From Hyphomonadaceae bacterium (GTDB lineage Bacteria > Pseudomonadota > Alphaproteobacteria > Caulobacterales > Hyphomonadaceae): a stretch of DNA of 43,870 bases. Location of the stretch: NCBI GenBank assembly GCA_022760335.1, contig JALEGE010000107.1:1-43870 (forward strand), read 5' to 3'. The notes under the pieces are model-generated. The model did not search any database. It was given only the letters and a program-made list of their open reading frames with translations, and was not told the DNA's origin. Positions 33,475-42,794 of the stretch are shown here, one piece after another. Position numbers and translations under genes: made by a program. Numbering within the stretch: the stretch's first letter is position 1; each line of letters starts with the position of its first letter.

Positions 33475-36442
33475 TGATGCGCTCTCCCTTCGGGTCGTAG
33501 AAAACTGTGCCCGTGATTGTCGCGGACGCCATATCCCTGCCCGCAACGACCGTAACTTCAGTGTCCATGGCGTCATGGCCACCCGCGACAAGCGCAAGCG
33601 CGATAGAGCGGCCAAGCGCCTCACTCCAGTAACTTGATGTGACATGTCCGAGCGGGCGCGCGGTTGCAGACCAGTCGGAGACGACCTGCGCGCCCTCTTC
33701 GAGCACCTTACCTGCATCCGCCGTCAGCAGGCCCACCAGTTGCGGCCTGTCCGGCAACAGCATGTCGGGCCGGGTCAGTGACCGCTTGCCGACGAAATCG
33801 GGCTTCTTCTTGCCGATGGCCCAGGCAAGGCCCGCATCCTGCGGCGTAACCGTTCCGTCCGTGTCCTGACCGACAATGATATAGCCTTTCTCGGCCCGCA
33901 GGACGTGCATGGTCTCAGTGCCGTAGACAACGAGGCCATGGTCGGCTCCCGCCGCATGGAGCATGTCCCATATCCGCAAGCCTTCGCTGGCAGGAACATT
34001 GATCTCATAGCCGCGCTCGCCGGTGAAGCTGACCCGGAAAAGCCGCAGCTCCACACCGGCAATTGTGCCCTCGGCATAGGACATGTGCCGGAACGTCTCG
34101 TCGGAGAGGTCGATGCCTTCAATAAAAGGTTCGATCAGGCGTTTGGCATTTGGTCCGTTCACCGCGATCACGGCCCATTGCTCCGTGGTCGAGGTCAGCC
34201 AGACCTTGAGGTCCGGCCACTCGGTCTGGCGGTAGTCTTCCATCATGGTCAGGACGCGCGCCGCCCCGCCTGTGGTTGTCGTGACGTGGAACCGGTCCTC
34301 GGCGATTCGCGCGATGACGCCATCATCACGAATAAAGCCATCCTCGCCGAGCAGGACGCCGTATTTGCACCGGCCCGGCTTCAGCGTTGTCCAGGCATTC
34401 ACATAAAGCCGGTTGAGGAACTCTGCCGCATCAGGTCCAACGACTTCAATCTTGCCAAGGGTTGAGGCATCGAACATGCCAACGCCTTCGCGCACAGAGC
34501 GGCACTCGCGCGCAACTGCCTGGTGCATGGTCTCATGGGCCTTGGGAAAGTATCGGGCACGCCGCCAGAGCGACACGGGTTCAAACACGGCCCCCTTGTC
34601 TTCCGCCCACGGATCTATGGGGGTCTTGCGAACCGGCTGGAACGTCTCATCCCGGCGCAGCGCGGCAAGTGTACCGAATGTGATCGGCGTATAAGGCGGG
34701 CGGAATTTCGTCAGCCCGGCCTCATGCGGCGCCACGCCGAGCGCCGACGCACTGGTCGCCAGCGCATTGATGTTTGACGTCTTGCCCTGGTCGGTGGCCA
34801 TGCCGGTCGTCGTGTAGCGTTTGATATGCTCGACAGACCGGAAGCCTTCCTGCACGGCCAGCCGGATATCCTTTGTCGTGACATCGTTCTGGAAGTCGAC
34901 AAAGGCGCGGCCCTGCGGGTGTGTCAGCGCGGGTGTAGCGGGCGAGGATATGGCCTCGCCTCTGACCTTGAACGCAGGAGCCTGCGCGGTGAGTTCGAAA
35001 CCTGCAGAGGCCACGGCGTGTGCGCCCGCACGCCAGCCCGAAACCAGCGCTTCGGCGAGCCCAAACTTGCCACTGCCGGCCCCGGCGACAAAAACCCCGT
35101 CCAGCCCCCCGTCAGGAACATAGGCCTGGAGCGCATCATCCCATGCGATTGCCCCAGAGGCCTGGGACCAGAGATGAAGGCTCGGTGTCCAGCCCGCGCT
35201 CATCAGGACACTGTCGCAGGCAATCTTCTTCTGGCCCGCATGTTTGGGCGAACTGATCGTGATTGAACTGACCCGCAGACGGCCTGACGTGCCCAGGACC
35301 TGGCTGCCCGTAAAGACGGCAATACCGGCCCTGTCCGCACGGGCGACCAATCCTTTGGCAACCGTGTCGCGAACATCCACAATCGCGGATACGGACATGC
35401 CGGCGCCGGCCAGATCGAAGGCGCTCTGCCAAGCCGTATCATTGGAGGTCACGATCACCGGCCTGTGACCAACACAGACGCCATGGCCGTTGAGATAAGT
35501 GCGCGCGGCCCCGGCGAGCATCACGCCCGGCCTGTCATTTCCACTGAAGCTCATTGGTCGCTCAATGGCGCCCTGCGCCAGGACAACCGCTTTTGCGCGA
35601 ACCTTCCATAGCCGTTCGCGCGGCTGGTCGGGCGGTAGGTCTGCCTGGTGATCGGTCAGGGCCTGGCGCAGGCCGATAAAATTCTCATGGTAGACCCCGA
35701 ATGCACATGTGCGCTCCAGGACTGTGACGTTCTCGGCCTCGCGCAACGTTGCAAGCGAGGTATGGAGCCAGGTATCACTCGGCGCCCCGTCGATACGGGC
35801 CGGGTGCTCCTTGAGCATAGTGCCACCCGGCTTGGCTTGCTCGTCAGCAAGGATCACCTGTGCGCCCGTCTTTGCCGCGGCAAGGGCGGCTGCGATCCCC
35901 GCCGCACCGGCCCCGACGATCAACACATCGCAGAAGGCATGGCGGCTTGTATAAATATCCGGATCGCGTTGCGTGGGGGATTTCCCCAGTCCCGCCGCCT
36001 GGCGGATGAAGGGCTCATAGACCTTGTCCCAGAAGCTGCGCGGCCACATGAAGGTCTTGTAGTAAAAGCCCGCCGCAAACAGGGGGTGCAGCAGATCATT
36101 GACCGCACCCACATCAAAGCTCAGGCTTGGCCAATGGTTCTGGCTATGCGCCTCAAGGCCCTCATAGAGCTCAATCATGGTCGCCGGAAGGTTGGGCGTC
36201 GTGCGTCCAGCGCCGCGCGTCACGGTGACCAGGGCGTTTGGCTCCTCCGCGCCCGCCGAGAGAAATCCGCGCGGGCGGTGGTATTTGAAGGAACGCCCGA
36301 CCAGGTGCACCCCGTTCGCCAGCAATGCCGAAGCAAGGGTGTCGCCAACGAACCCGGTATGTTGGGTACCGTTGAAGCGGAAGGAAACGGGTTTGCCCCT
36401 ATCGATCCTGCCGGTGTCTGGAAGGCGAAACGTGTTACGCAT
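33467..36442 (-). CDS. soxA: Heterotetrameric sarcosine oxidase alpha subunit
   Basis: This 991-residue subunit converts the oxidised sarcosine methyl group to methylene-tetrahydrofolate and carries NAD. The N-terminal ferredoxin-like fold is at about 10-90 (SFKYHRPRGFLSAG). The dinucleotide domain starts at about 150 (DVLIVGAGAAGIAAALAAAKTG) with a second strand set near 300-480. The C-terminal half is a glycine-cleavage T-protein-like folate domain (about 600-985, TGERGYEINVP). AGGAGGG precedes the ATG at 36442, which overlaps soxD by 8 bases. The full family length is present with no interruption. Confidence 0.95.
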   Translation of the reverse strand: MRNTFRLPDTGRIDRGKPVSFRFNGTQHTGFVGDTLASALLANGVHLVGRSFKYHRPRGFLSAGAEEPNALVTVTRGAGRTTPNLPATMIELYEGLEAHSQNHWPSLSFDVGAVNDLLHPLFAAGFYYKTFMWPRSFWDKVYEPFIRQAAGLGKSPTQRDPDIYTSRHAFCDVLIVGAGAAGIAAALAAAKTGAQVILADEQAKPGGTMLKEHPARIDGAPSDTWLHTSLATLREAENVTVLERTCAFGVYHENFIGLRQALTDHQADLPPDQPRERLWKVRAKAVVLAQGAIERPMSFSGNDRPGVMLAGAARTYLNGHGVCVGHRPVIVTSNDTAWQSAFDLAGAGMSVSAIVDVRDTVAKGLVARADRAGIAVFTGSQVLGTSGRLRVSSITISSPKHAGQKKIACDSVLMSAGWTPSLHLWSQASGAIAWDDALQAYVPDGGLDGVFVAGAGSGKFGLAEALVSGWRAGAHAVASAGFELTAQAPAFKVRGEAISSPATPALTHPQGRAFVDFQNDVTTKDIRLAVQEGFRSVEHIKRYTTTGMATDQGKTSNINALATSASALGVAPHEAGLTKFRPPYTPITFGTLAALRRDETFQPVRKTPIDPWAEDKGAVFEPVSLWRRARYFPKAHETMHQAVARECRSVREGVGMFDASTLGKIEVVGPDAAEFLNRLYVNAWTTLKPGRCKYGVLLGEDGFIRDDGVIARIAEDRFHVTTTTGGAARVLTMMEDYRQTEWPDLKVWLTSTTEQWAVIAVNGPNAKRLIEPFIEGIDLSDETFRHMSYAEGTIAGVELRLFRVSFTGERGYEINVPASEGLRIWDMLHAAGADHGLVVYGTETMHVLRAEKGYIIVGQDTDGTVTPQDAGLAWAIGKKKPDFVGKRSLTRPDMLLPDRPQLVGLLTADAGKVLEEGAQVVSDWSATARPLGHVTSSYWSEALGRSIALALVAGGHDAMDTEVTVVAGRDMASATITGTVFYDPKGERINA

Positions 36443-36737
36443 CACCACCCTCCTCAGATGGGGGCGCCGGAGGGGCTTCACCCATCCGATATGTCACCAA
36501 TATGCGGTCGCTCACTGTGTCGCGCAGCGCATTGAAGAAACGAGAGCAGCCATGCACATGACGCCAGCGCTCATGATACGGCCCACGCGCATTCGTCCGT
36601 AGAAAGAGATAATCCCGCCAGGCCTCATCGGAGAGGGCGCCGGGATCTTCAGGGCGCACAATGTGCGCTTCACCGGCATAGGCAAACTCCTGCTCTGGAA
36701 GCAGTTCGCAACAATAGGGACAGTGGATCTGTATCAT
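36435..36737 (-). CDS. soxD: Heterotetrameric sarcosine oxidase delta subunit
   Basis: This 100-residue zinc-binding subunit has CPYC near residue 6 and HVHGC near 62 as the ligands. EAWRDYLFLRTNARGPYHERWRH is the conserved SoxD core. It lies in the usual soxB-soxD-soxA-soxG order, 11 bases after soxB and overlapping soxA by 8 bases. The proline- and acid-rich tail is common in the family. Confidence 0.95.
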   Translation of the reverse strand: MIQIHCPYCCELLPEQEFAYAGEAHIVRPEDPGALSDEAWRDYLFLRTNARGPYHERWRHVHGCSRFFNALRDTVSDRILVTYRMGEAPPAPPSEEGGDA

Positions 36738-36748
36738 GTCTGCCTCCG

Positions 36749-37999
36749 TCAGTGCGCCACGGCGGCTGCAGCGGCTTCATCGACCAGCCGGCCAGTGCGA
36801 AACCGGTCCAGCCGGAATGGGGCGTTGAGGGGATGGGGCTCATCGCGGGCAATCGTGTGCGCGAACACATGCGCCGAACCGGGTGTCGCCTTGAAACCGC
36901 CCGTGCCCCAGCCGCAATTCACGTAAAGCCCCGGGACCGGCGTCAGGCCAAGAATGGGCGAACGATCCGGCGTCACATCGACAATGCCGCCCCAGTTCCG
37001 CAGCATGCGCATGCGCGAGAAGATCGGGAAAATCTCGCAAATCGCGGCCACCGTCTCTTCAACGATGTGCAGCGCCCCCCGCTGAGAGTAGGACGTGTAC
37101 TGATCTGTTCCGGCGCCGATGACCAGTTCGCCCTTGTCAGACTGGCTGATATAGGCATGGACAGTATTGGACATGACCACGCAAGGCATGACCGGCTTGA
37201 CGGGCTCTGAAACCAGGGCCTGCAGCGGATAGCTCTCAAGTGGCAGACGAATGCCGGCCGTGTCCATGAGGGGGGTCGTGTTGCCCGCGACCGAAACGGC
37301 CACTTTCTTCGCCGCAATAAATCCGCGGTCTGTTTCGACGCCAGCCACGTTTCCGTTCGCATCGCGGCTGATGGAGCGCACCGCGCAGTTCTGGATGATA
37401 TCCACACCGCGCTCTGCCGCCGCGCGCGCATATCCCCAGGCCACCGCATCATGGCGCGCTGTTCCGCCCCGGCGCTGCAGGGCCGCCCCCATGATGGGAT
37501 AGCGTGCGCCCGGATCAATATTCAGCGGCGGGCAGTAGGCCTGCGCTTCTTCCGGCGAAAGCCACTCATTGTCCACGCCCAGCCGGCGGTTCGCATAGAC
37601 ATGGCGCTTGAACACCTGAACATCGTGAACAGAGTGCGCCAGCATCAGAACGCCGCGGCGCGAGAACATCACATTGTAATTGAGATCCTGGCTGAGATTT
37701 TCCCATAATTTCAACGCATGGTCATACAGTCCCACGCTCTCATCATAGAGATAGTTCGAGCGGATAATGGTCGTGTTCCGACCCGTATTGCCCCCGCCGA
37801 GCCAGCCTTTGTCGATCACGGCGACATTTGTGATGCCGTGCTCCTTGGCCAGATAATAGGCTGCGCCGAGGCCGTGCCCTCCGGCGCCAATGATTACGAC
37901 ATCATATTCCTTTCGCGGCTCTGCTTGCGGCCATTGCGGGGTCCAGAGCGACTGACCCGCCAGCGCATTGCGCAGCAATGACAGAAATGAAAACCGCAT
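36749..37999 (-). CDS. soxB: Heterotetrameric sarcosine oxidase beta subunit
   Basis: This 416-residue subunit holds FAD and covalent FMN, and oxidises sarcosine to an imine. The FAD motif [22 protein letters not shown] is near residue 34. [40 protein letters not shown] and [15 protein letters not shown] are all diagnostic of SoxB. I chose the ATG at 37999 (MRFSFLSLL), which gives the family N-terminus; the frame's longer start runs back into the divergent promoter. It heads the operon soxBDAG-glyA-sdaA and is divergent from an AraC-type gene. Confidence 0.95.
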   Translation of the reverse strand: MRFSFLSLLRNALAGQSLWTPQWPQAEPRKEYDVVIIGAGGHGLGAAYYLAKEHGITNVAVIDKGWLGGGNTGRNTTIIRSNYLYDESVGLYDHALKLWENLSQDLNYNVMFSRRGVLMLAHSVHDVQVFKRHVYANRRLGVDNEWLSPEEAQAYCPPLNIDPGARYPIMGAALQRRGGTARHDAVAWGYARAAAERGVDIIQNCAVRSISRDANGNVAGVETDRGFIAAKKVAVSVAGNTTPLMDTAGIRLPLESYPLQALVSEPVKPVMPCVVMSNTVHAYISQSDKGELVIGAGTDQYTSYSQRGALHIVEETVAAICEIFPIFSRMRMLRNWGGIVDVTPDRSPILGLTPVPGLYVNCGWGTGGFKATPGSAHVFAHTIARDEPHPLNAPFRLDRFRTGRLVDEAAAAAVAH

Positions 38000-38053
38000 G
38001 AAATTGGTCCGCACACCAAGGTTTTGAACTGATCCAATTCTTGATCTCGCCGA

Positions 38054-38081
38054 TTGCGAAAGGACAGAATATTTGCGACAT
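38054..38081 (-). promoter_or_regulatory. Candidate GbdR operator before soxB
   Basis: On the minus strand ATGTCGCAAATA spans 38081-38070, identical to the word before gbcA. A second half-site, TTCGCAA, lies at 38060-38054, offset by 19 bases and not 21. The element ends about 54 bases before soxB and lies about 35 bases before the divergent AraC-type gene. Confidence 0.6.
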
Positions 38082-38115
38082 TCACCCTGTAAAATAACGC
38101 CAGCGGGGGCCAAGC

Positions 38116-39108
38116 ATGTCCTTATTTTCATCCCAGGGCCAGGCGCGGCTGAATGTTGGCTTTCTTCTGGTTGACGGCTTTACGCTCGGCGCCTTTGCGA
38201 ACTTTGTGGATGTCCTGAGATTGTCTGCCGATGAGGATGATGGCAGCCGCCAGATCAATTGCTCCTGGCGCATTCTCGGCCGCACATCCGCGCCGGTAAA
38301 ATCCAGCTGCGGCGTGTCCATCCAACCTGATTATCGCAGCTTTGAGCCTGACAGTTTTGACTATCTGGTTCTTGTGGGCGGTGTCCTGCGCAACAAGGCC
38401 GGCCTGGACCCCTGGCAGATTGAATATTTGAGACGCGCAGCGGCCTCCGGCGTGCCGCTGGCTGCACTTTGCACAGGTGTTTTCCACCTAACCGCCGCCG
38501 GCCTGATGAAGGGATACAAATGCTGCGTAAGCTGGTTCCATCATCAGGACTTTCTTGATCAATTCGAGAAAACCGTACCTGTTTCCGACCAGCTCTATGT
38601 TGTCGACCGGGACCGTCTGACCTGCTCTGGCGGGGTTGGGTCTGCGCATCTGGCCGCCCTTCTCGTCAACCGCCATATCGGCGTGGCGGCCGCCAAGAAA
38701 AGCCTCAGTATCATGATGATTGATCAGGTCTTTGGCGAAGACGTCCCACAGCCGCAATCTGACTTGAACATGGAAATCAATGACCCACTCGTGCGCAAGG
38801 CCATACATTTCATGCGCCAGCGCATGAACTCACCTCCAACGACCCCGGAGATTGCCGCTCGCCTGGGCATTAGCCGCCGTCAGTTGGAAAGGCGATTTCA
38901 AATTGCACTTGGTTCCAGTCCCGCGCGTGTTTGCCGAAGTCTGCGTCTGAGACATGGCGCACTGGTGCTGGCGCGCGGACATCGCTCACTAAGCGACATC
39001 GCCGAAGAAACCGGTTTTTGCGATGCGTCGCATTTCATCCGCAGCTACAGGAATGAGTTTGGACATCCACCTGCTTCCCAGGCGGGTTTGCAACATTCAC
39101 CGCCATAG
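38116..39108 (+). CDS. GATase1-AraC transcriptional regulator (CdhR/GbdR-like)
   Basis: This 330-residue protein joins a DJ-1/PfpI-type domain (about 12-195: [49 protein letters not shown]) to two AraC helix-turn-helix motifs (about 225-325: [18 protein letters not shown] and [23 protein letters not shown]). Relatives sense glycine betaine, dimethylglycine, carnitine or arginine. It is divergent from soxB across 116 bases holding the TCGCAA element. It converges with a second regulator of the same type, leaving two bases between them. It is less like Pseudomonas GbdR than its neighbour is, so it may sense a different intermediate. Confidence 0.88.
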   Translation: MSLFSSQGQARLNVGFLLVDGFTLGAFANFVDVLRLSADEDDGSRQINCSWRILGRTSAPVKSSCGVSIQPDYRSFEPDSFDYLVLVGGVLRNKAGLDPWQIEYLRRAAASGVPLAALCTGVFHLTAAGLMKGYKCCVSWFHHQDFLDQFEKTVPVSDQLYVVDRDRLTCSGGVGSAHLAALLVNRHIGVAAAKKSLSIMMIDQVFGEDVPQPQSDLNMEINDPLVRKAIHFMRQRMNSPPTTPEIAARLGISRRQLERRFQIALGSSPARVCRSLRLRHGALVLARGHRSLSDIAEETGFCDASHFIRSYRNEFGHPPASQAGLQHSPP

Positions 39109-39110
39109 CC

Positions 39111-40130
39111 TCACGAAGCAAGCTTGCACGCATTGCGAAGATTAATGCGGTCCGCCTTGGGCGAGACACCGTAGTATTCCTTGTAACATTTGCTGAAATG
39201 CGTGGAGGATGAAAACCCGCAGCTTATTGCGATTTCCACGATCGGCATGGTGGTTTGCTGAAGCAATTGCCGCGCGCGGATCAGACGAAGCCCCAAATAG
39301 TACTTCGCCGGCGAACGGTTGAGCAGCCCGCGGAAAAGCCTCTCAAGGTTGCGTCTTGATTTGCCCAGCCGAAAGGCCAGGTTTTGAAGATCCAGAGGAT
39401 CTTCGAGATTCTCCATCATAATGGTGATCGCAATCCTGAGATCCTCACGATCGGTTCCAAGCGGCAACTGGACAATTGAGTTTTGCTTAATGGATCCGGG
39501 GCGAATTCCAGGGTGCAGTGCCAGTTCGCTAACTCTCGCAGCCAGGTCATCACCGTGGAGCGACGCAATCTGATGCAGCATCATGTCAGCAGACGCCATC
39601 CCGCCAGCACAGGTGTAGCGCTTGCGATCGACTGTAAAAAGCTCGCCGGTGAGCTCTGTATCCGGAAAAAGCTCCACCCAGCTCGCCATATGTTCCCAGT
39701 GAACGGTACATCTGTGCCCCGAAAGAAGACCGGCGCGCGCCAGGGCAAAACTTCCGGTACACGTCGCCCCCAGGATCCCTCCGCGCGATGCGACCTGCCT
39801 TAGCCAGGCAAAGGTAGGTGCATGCTGAAATTGATCACTGGAAACTCCGCCACAGACGATAACATTGTCCGATTTCGGAGGACTTTCGATGCTGAAATCA
39901 GCAAGCATGCGAATGCCGCTGCTTGCTGTCGCCACACCATCTTCGACAGAAACCAGACTCCATTGGAAAAGGGCGCGTCCGCTGACCAGGTTTGCAAGAC
40001 GCAACGGTTCGACGAGACCGGAAAACGCCCCCATTGAAAACCCGGGCAAGAGAAGAATCGTATAAGATTTGGCCGGCAGCACAGGGCCGTCGTGAATGGA
40101 AACTTGTTCTGCTCTTGCTTGCTCGTTCAC
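39111..40130 (-). CDS. gbdR: GbdR-type GATase1-AraC activator
   Basis: This 339-residue regulator has the GbdR plan: a DJ-1/PfpI-like domain (about 20-210: ILLLPGFSMGAFSGLVEPLRLAN, VIVCGGVSSDQF, TCTGSFALARAGLLSGHRCTVHWEH) and a C-terminal AraC domain. The latter contains SRRNLERLFRGLLNRSPAKYYLGLRLIRARQLL and SCGFSSSTHFSKCYKEYYG, very close to Pseudomonas GbdR as I recall it. GbdR activates betaine and dimethylglycine genes when these accumulate. The start is a GTG at 40130 with GGAAG upstream. Likely targets are the dgcA, gbcA and soxB promoters with TCGCAA pairs. Confidence 0.85.
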   Translation of the reverse strand: MNEQARAEQVSIHDGPVLPAKSYTILLLPGFSMGAFSGLVEPLRLANLVSGRALFQWSLVSVEDGVATASSGIRMLADFSIESPPKSDNVIVCGGVSSDQFQHAPTFAWLRQVASRGGILGATCTGSFALARAGLLSGHRCTVHWEHMASWVELFPDTELTGELFTVDRKRYTCAGGMASADMMLHQIASLHGDDLAARVSELALHPGIRPGSIKQNSIVQLPLGTDREDLRIAITIMMENLEDPLDLQNLAFRLGKSRRNLERLFRGLLNRSPAKYYLGLRLIRARQLLQQTTMPIVEIAISCGFSSSTHFSKCYKEYYGVSPKADRINLRNACKLAS

Positions 40131-40318
40131 CTATATCTTCCCGCCGTAAAACATCCCTTCAGTATGCTCTCCCGAGTTGAACTTCGCCTGTGAACTATAC
40201 AGGCCAGCGCTCAGACTCTTAATTTTTGCCACTCCTTGAGGATCCGATTATGTTGGAACCAGAATGGCTGCAGAACTGTCTTTATGCCGACAATTCACCT
40301 CCACTACAGATCTTGCAA

Positions 40319-40387
40319 TAAAAACGTTCCGGGCGAAATGAATTTCCAATGAAGTGCATCAAGATGGAGCATCGTTTCGCCCGGAAC
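40319..40387 (-). terminator. Intrinsic terminator of the TonB receptor gene
   Basis: On the minus strand a 13-base arm (GTTCCGGGCGAAA at 40387-40375) pairs perfectly with its complement at 40338-40326. Five T residues follow (40324-40320). The loop is long, 36 bases, and the hairpin starts 23 bases after the receptor stop codon. Position, perfect stem and T-run all fit a Rho-independent terminator for the leftward transcript. Confidence 0.75.
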
Positions 40388-40409
40388 CAGTTGGGAGGAG
40401 GTGGGCCTT

Positions 40410-42683
40410 CTAAAACTCCATTTTCAGCTCTACCGAGAGGCTCGCCGGTTCCTGAAGCTCGTAGATCTGATTGCCAACAAGGTTGGCGGCGGCAAAAGTC
40501 TTGCCATCCTCATCGGTGATGTTTCGCCCGATCAGCGCGAGCTGCCAGCCTGCGCGTGGATTGCCGACACCCAGGCGGAAGCCAAGCGCGTAGTATGAAT
40601 CCGTAACAGCAAGAGGGTCAGCCAGATACAGGACTTTCTCGTCCGTATAGTTGAGCGACAGGGCAAAGTCCCCCTCAAGCGTGTCACTCAGGTCGAACGC
40701 GTAGTCCAAGGCCGCATTTGCTGTCCATTCCGGGGTCTGTGTTAATCTGGCGCCGTTGGCGATCGGAACCGCAAATGACAAACCACGCACCATTGTTGGC
40801 GCCTTGTCGATTTCTGAATCCAGGTAGGCAACGCCAAGATTGAGATTCAAGCTATCCAGCATCGCATATTGAAGCTCGACCTCACCGCCCATCACGGTGG
40901 AGTCTTCGATATTTCCAAGCGTCGCAATTGCCCCAAGCGGAACCTGGACAAAGGACAGGGTTTGCTTGTCTGAATAGTCGTAATGGAACGCGGAAACGCC
41001 AACATAGAGGCGCCTGTTCAGAGTCGACTTTACGCCGACTTCCAGAGCCAGAAGCTCCTCAGGCTCCACATACCCCCATGCGCCAGGGTCGGGGGTGGGC
41101 CCTGAGAAAAAGACCCCGGATTTGAAGCCGGTGGCTGCGGATGCGTACAGCATGGTGTTCTCGGTTGCGTCATAGTCAAACCCCAGACGCCAGGAGAAGT
41201 TTGTCTCCTTCTCAGTTTGCTCCAGTTCTACCAAAGCTGCGCCCGGAACCGAGGTCAGGTATCCGGTATCGTCAAACGCTGCCCCGCTAAATGTCCTGTC
41301 ATCATGGGAAACACGTCCGGCTGCCGTCAAACCCAACTTCTCACTTAACCGCCATTCCGTATGCAGATATGCGCCAAGCGATGTGGTCTCCTGTTCGGTG
41401 TCTGTGGTGCTGGTGATCTCGAGACCAAAGTCCGACGGGCGAGCCCCCGCCGGCGCCACCAGTTCATAGAAGTCTGTGTTCAGGACGGTATCATTCACAC
41501 CAATGGTGTCGTAGCCAAAAAACACGCCACCCACGATCGTCAGATAATCCGTTGGATCTGCGTTGATCCGGAATTCCTGGCTAAACTGCTCGACATCGGT
41601 TCTGAAGAGAAAGTCAACCAGCCGGGCGGGAGTGCCATCGTTATTTTCGTAGAGCTCCCGGTCCAGGACCTGATAGGCTGAAATTGATGTTATCTTGCCG
41701 ATGCCTGTACCGATCTCGAACCGGGCATTTGCCCCATACAACAGATTGTCTGTTTCCGGCTGATCGGTTCCGTCAACGCCCGAGAAGAATGGCCCAAGAT
41801 CCACCTCATCGACATTTCCTGACGAGCTGAACTGGATGCCCAGCACGCCATCAAGCCCAAGACGGTCATCCGCCTGCCAGCTCTTGTCGATGGATTTGTT
41901 GCGTTCAACGAACCCGGTGAAGAGCGCGTAGACATTGCCTCCGAGTTGAGTGTCGATATGCGCGCGTGCCGAGAGTTTATCGAGCTGGGCCGCGTCTTCG
42001 CTTCCACGCACGCCTTTCTGCCAGGCACTGGTTCCATACGCATAGTTTACAGCGACCCGGCCACGCGTCTCTTCGGATATTGGGCCAGACACCACCCCCG
42101 TCGCATTCAGCTGATCAAGGGTGTCATATCGCAACCGGACAGAGGACTCCAATTCATCGCTTGGCTTGGCCGTGATGAAACTGATCGCACCACCTGTTGC
42201 ATTTCGCCCATAGAGCGTGCCTTGAGGCCCCTTCAGAACCTCGACGCGCTCAAGGTCGAACAACTGAAATGCCTGTTGGGTCGAAGAGACTGGATAGACC
42301 TCATCCACATAAACCGCAGTTCCGCTGGTATTGTTTCCAATGAAGTCTTCCAGCCCCACGCCTCGAATACTGTAGGACGGCGCCCCGGAAGCCGAGAAGC
42401 TGGCGGACAGCCCAGGCGTGATATCCGCCAGTCCGACAGGGTCAGAAATGACCTTGTCTTGAATCTCCTCGCCAGAGAAAGCTGAAATAGCAATGGGAAC
42501 GTCGGTAACAGCCTGTTCTCGTCTTTGCGACGTCACGGTCACCGCCTTCAAAACCGTGGTTTCGTCGTCTGGCAGATCCTGACTGTCCACACCTTGCGCA
42601 AACGCCTCTGCTCCCATGAGAAGCAAGGGTGCGAACACCAGCGTCGACGTAACGAGCATCATCTTTTTCATCTTTTTCCCCAT
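40410..42683 (-). CDS. TonB-dependent outer-membrane receptor
   Basis: This complete receptor has 757 residues from the ATG at 42683. A signal peptide (KKMMLVTSTLVFAPLLLMG to AFAQ) is followed by a TonB-box-like TVLKAVTVTSQRREQ. The plug carries GPQGTLYGRNATGGAISFIT near residue 140, and a 22-strand type barrel ends in SLSVELKMEF with the terminal phenylalanine. A second ATG at 42671 is a possible start. It is divergent from a BetI-like TetR gene across a palindrome-rich operator and lies beside gbdR. It may import a quaternary amine compound or a larger choline-containing molecule, but the substrate is not readable from sequence. Confidence 0.93.
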   Translation of the reverse strand: MGKKMKKMMLVTSTLVFAPLLLMGAEAFAQGVDSQDLPDDETTVLKAVTVTSQRREQAVTDVPIAISAFSGEEIQDKVISDPVGLADITPGLSASFSASGAPSYSIRGVGLEDFIGNNTSGTAVYVDEVYPVSSTQQAFQLFDLERVEVLKGPQGTLYGRNATGGAISFITAKPSDELESSVRLRYDTLDQLNATGVVSGPISEETRGRVAVNYAYGTSAWQKGVRGSEDAAQLDKLSARAHIDTQLGGNVYALFTGFVERNKSIDKSWQADDRLGLDGVLGIQFSSSGNVDEVDLGPFFSGVDGTDQPETDNLLYGANARFEIGTGIGKITSISAYQVLDRELYENNDGTPARLVDFLFRTDVEQFSQEFRINADPTDYLTIVGGVFFGYDTIGVNDTVLNTDFYELVAPAGARPSDFGLEITSTTDTEQETTSLGAYLHTEWRLSEKLGLTAAGRVSHDDRTFSGAAFDDTGYLTSVPGAALVELEQTEKETNFSWRLGFDYDATENTMLYASAATGFKSGVFFSGPTPDPGAWGYVEPEELLALEVGVKSTLNRRLYVGVSAFHYDYSDKQTLSFVQVPLGAIATLGNIEDSTVMGGEVELQYAMLDSLNLNLGVAYLDSEIDKAPTMVRGLSFAVPIANGARLTQTPEWTANAALDYAFDLSDTLEGDFALSLNYTDEKVLYLADPLAVTDSYYALGFRLGVGNPRAGWQLALIGRNITDEDGKTFAAANLVGNQIYELQEPASLSVELKMEF

Positions 42684-42717
42684 TTTAGGCACCGATTTAT
42701 CTTCATATGACTTGACG

Positions 42718-42756
42718 TAACAGTTGTTATAACACAAATGTTACATAACAAATGTT
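42718..42756. promoter_or_regulatory. Palindrome-rich operator between TonB receptor and TetR genes
   Basis: In this AT-rich spacer there are several overlapping inverted repeats. These are TAACAGTTGTTA (42718-42729), GTTATAAC (42726-42733), TGTTACATAACA (42739-42750) and AACAAATGTT (42747-42756). ACAAATGTT also occurs twice in direct orientation, 14 bases apart. The half-sites share AACA/TGTT. This is the likely operator of the adjacent TetR protein, controlling both directions. Confidence 0.6.
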
Positions 42757-42794
42757 TTGAATGTCAATGCTTAGAAAATACGCACGAGGAACCA

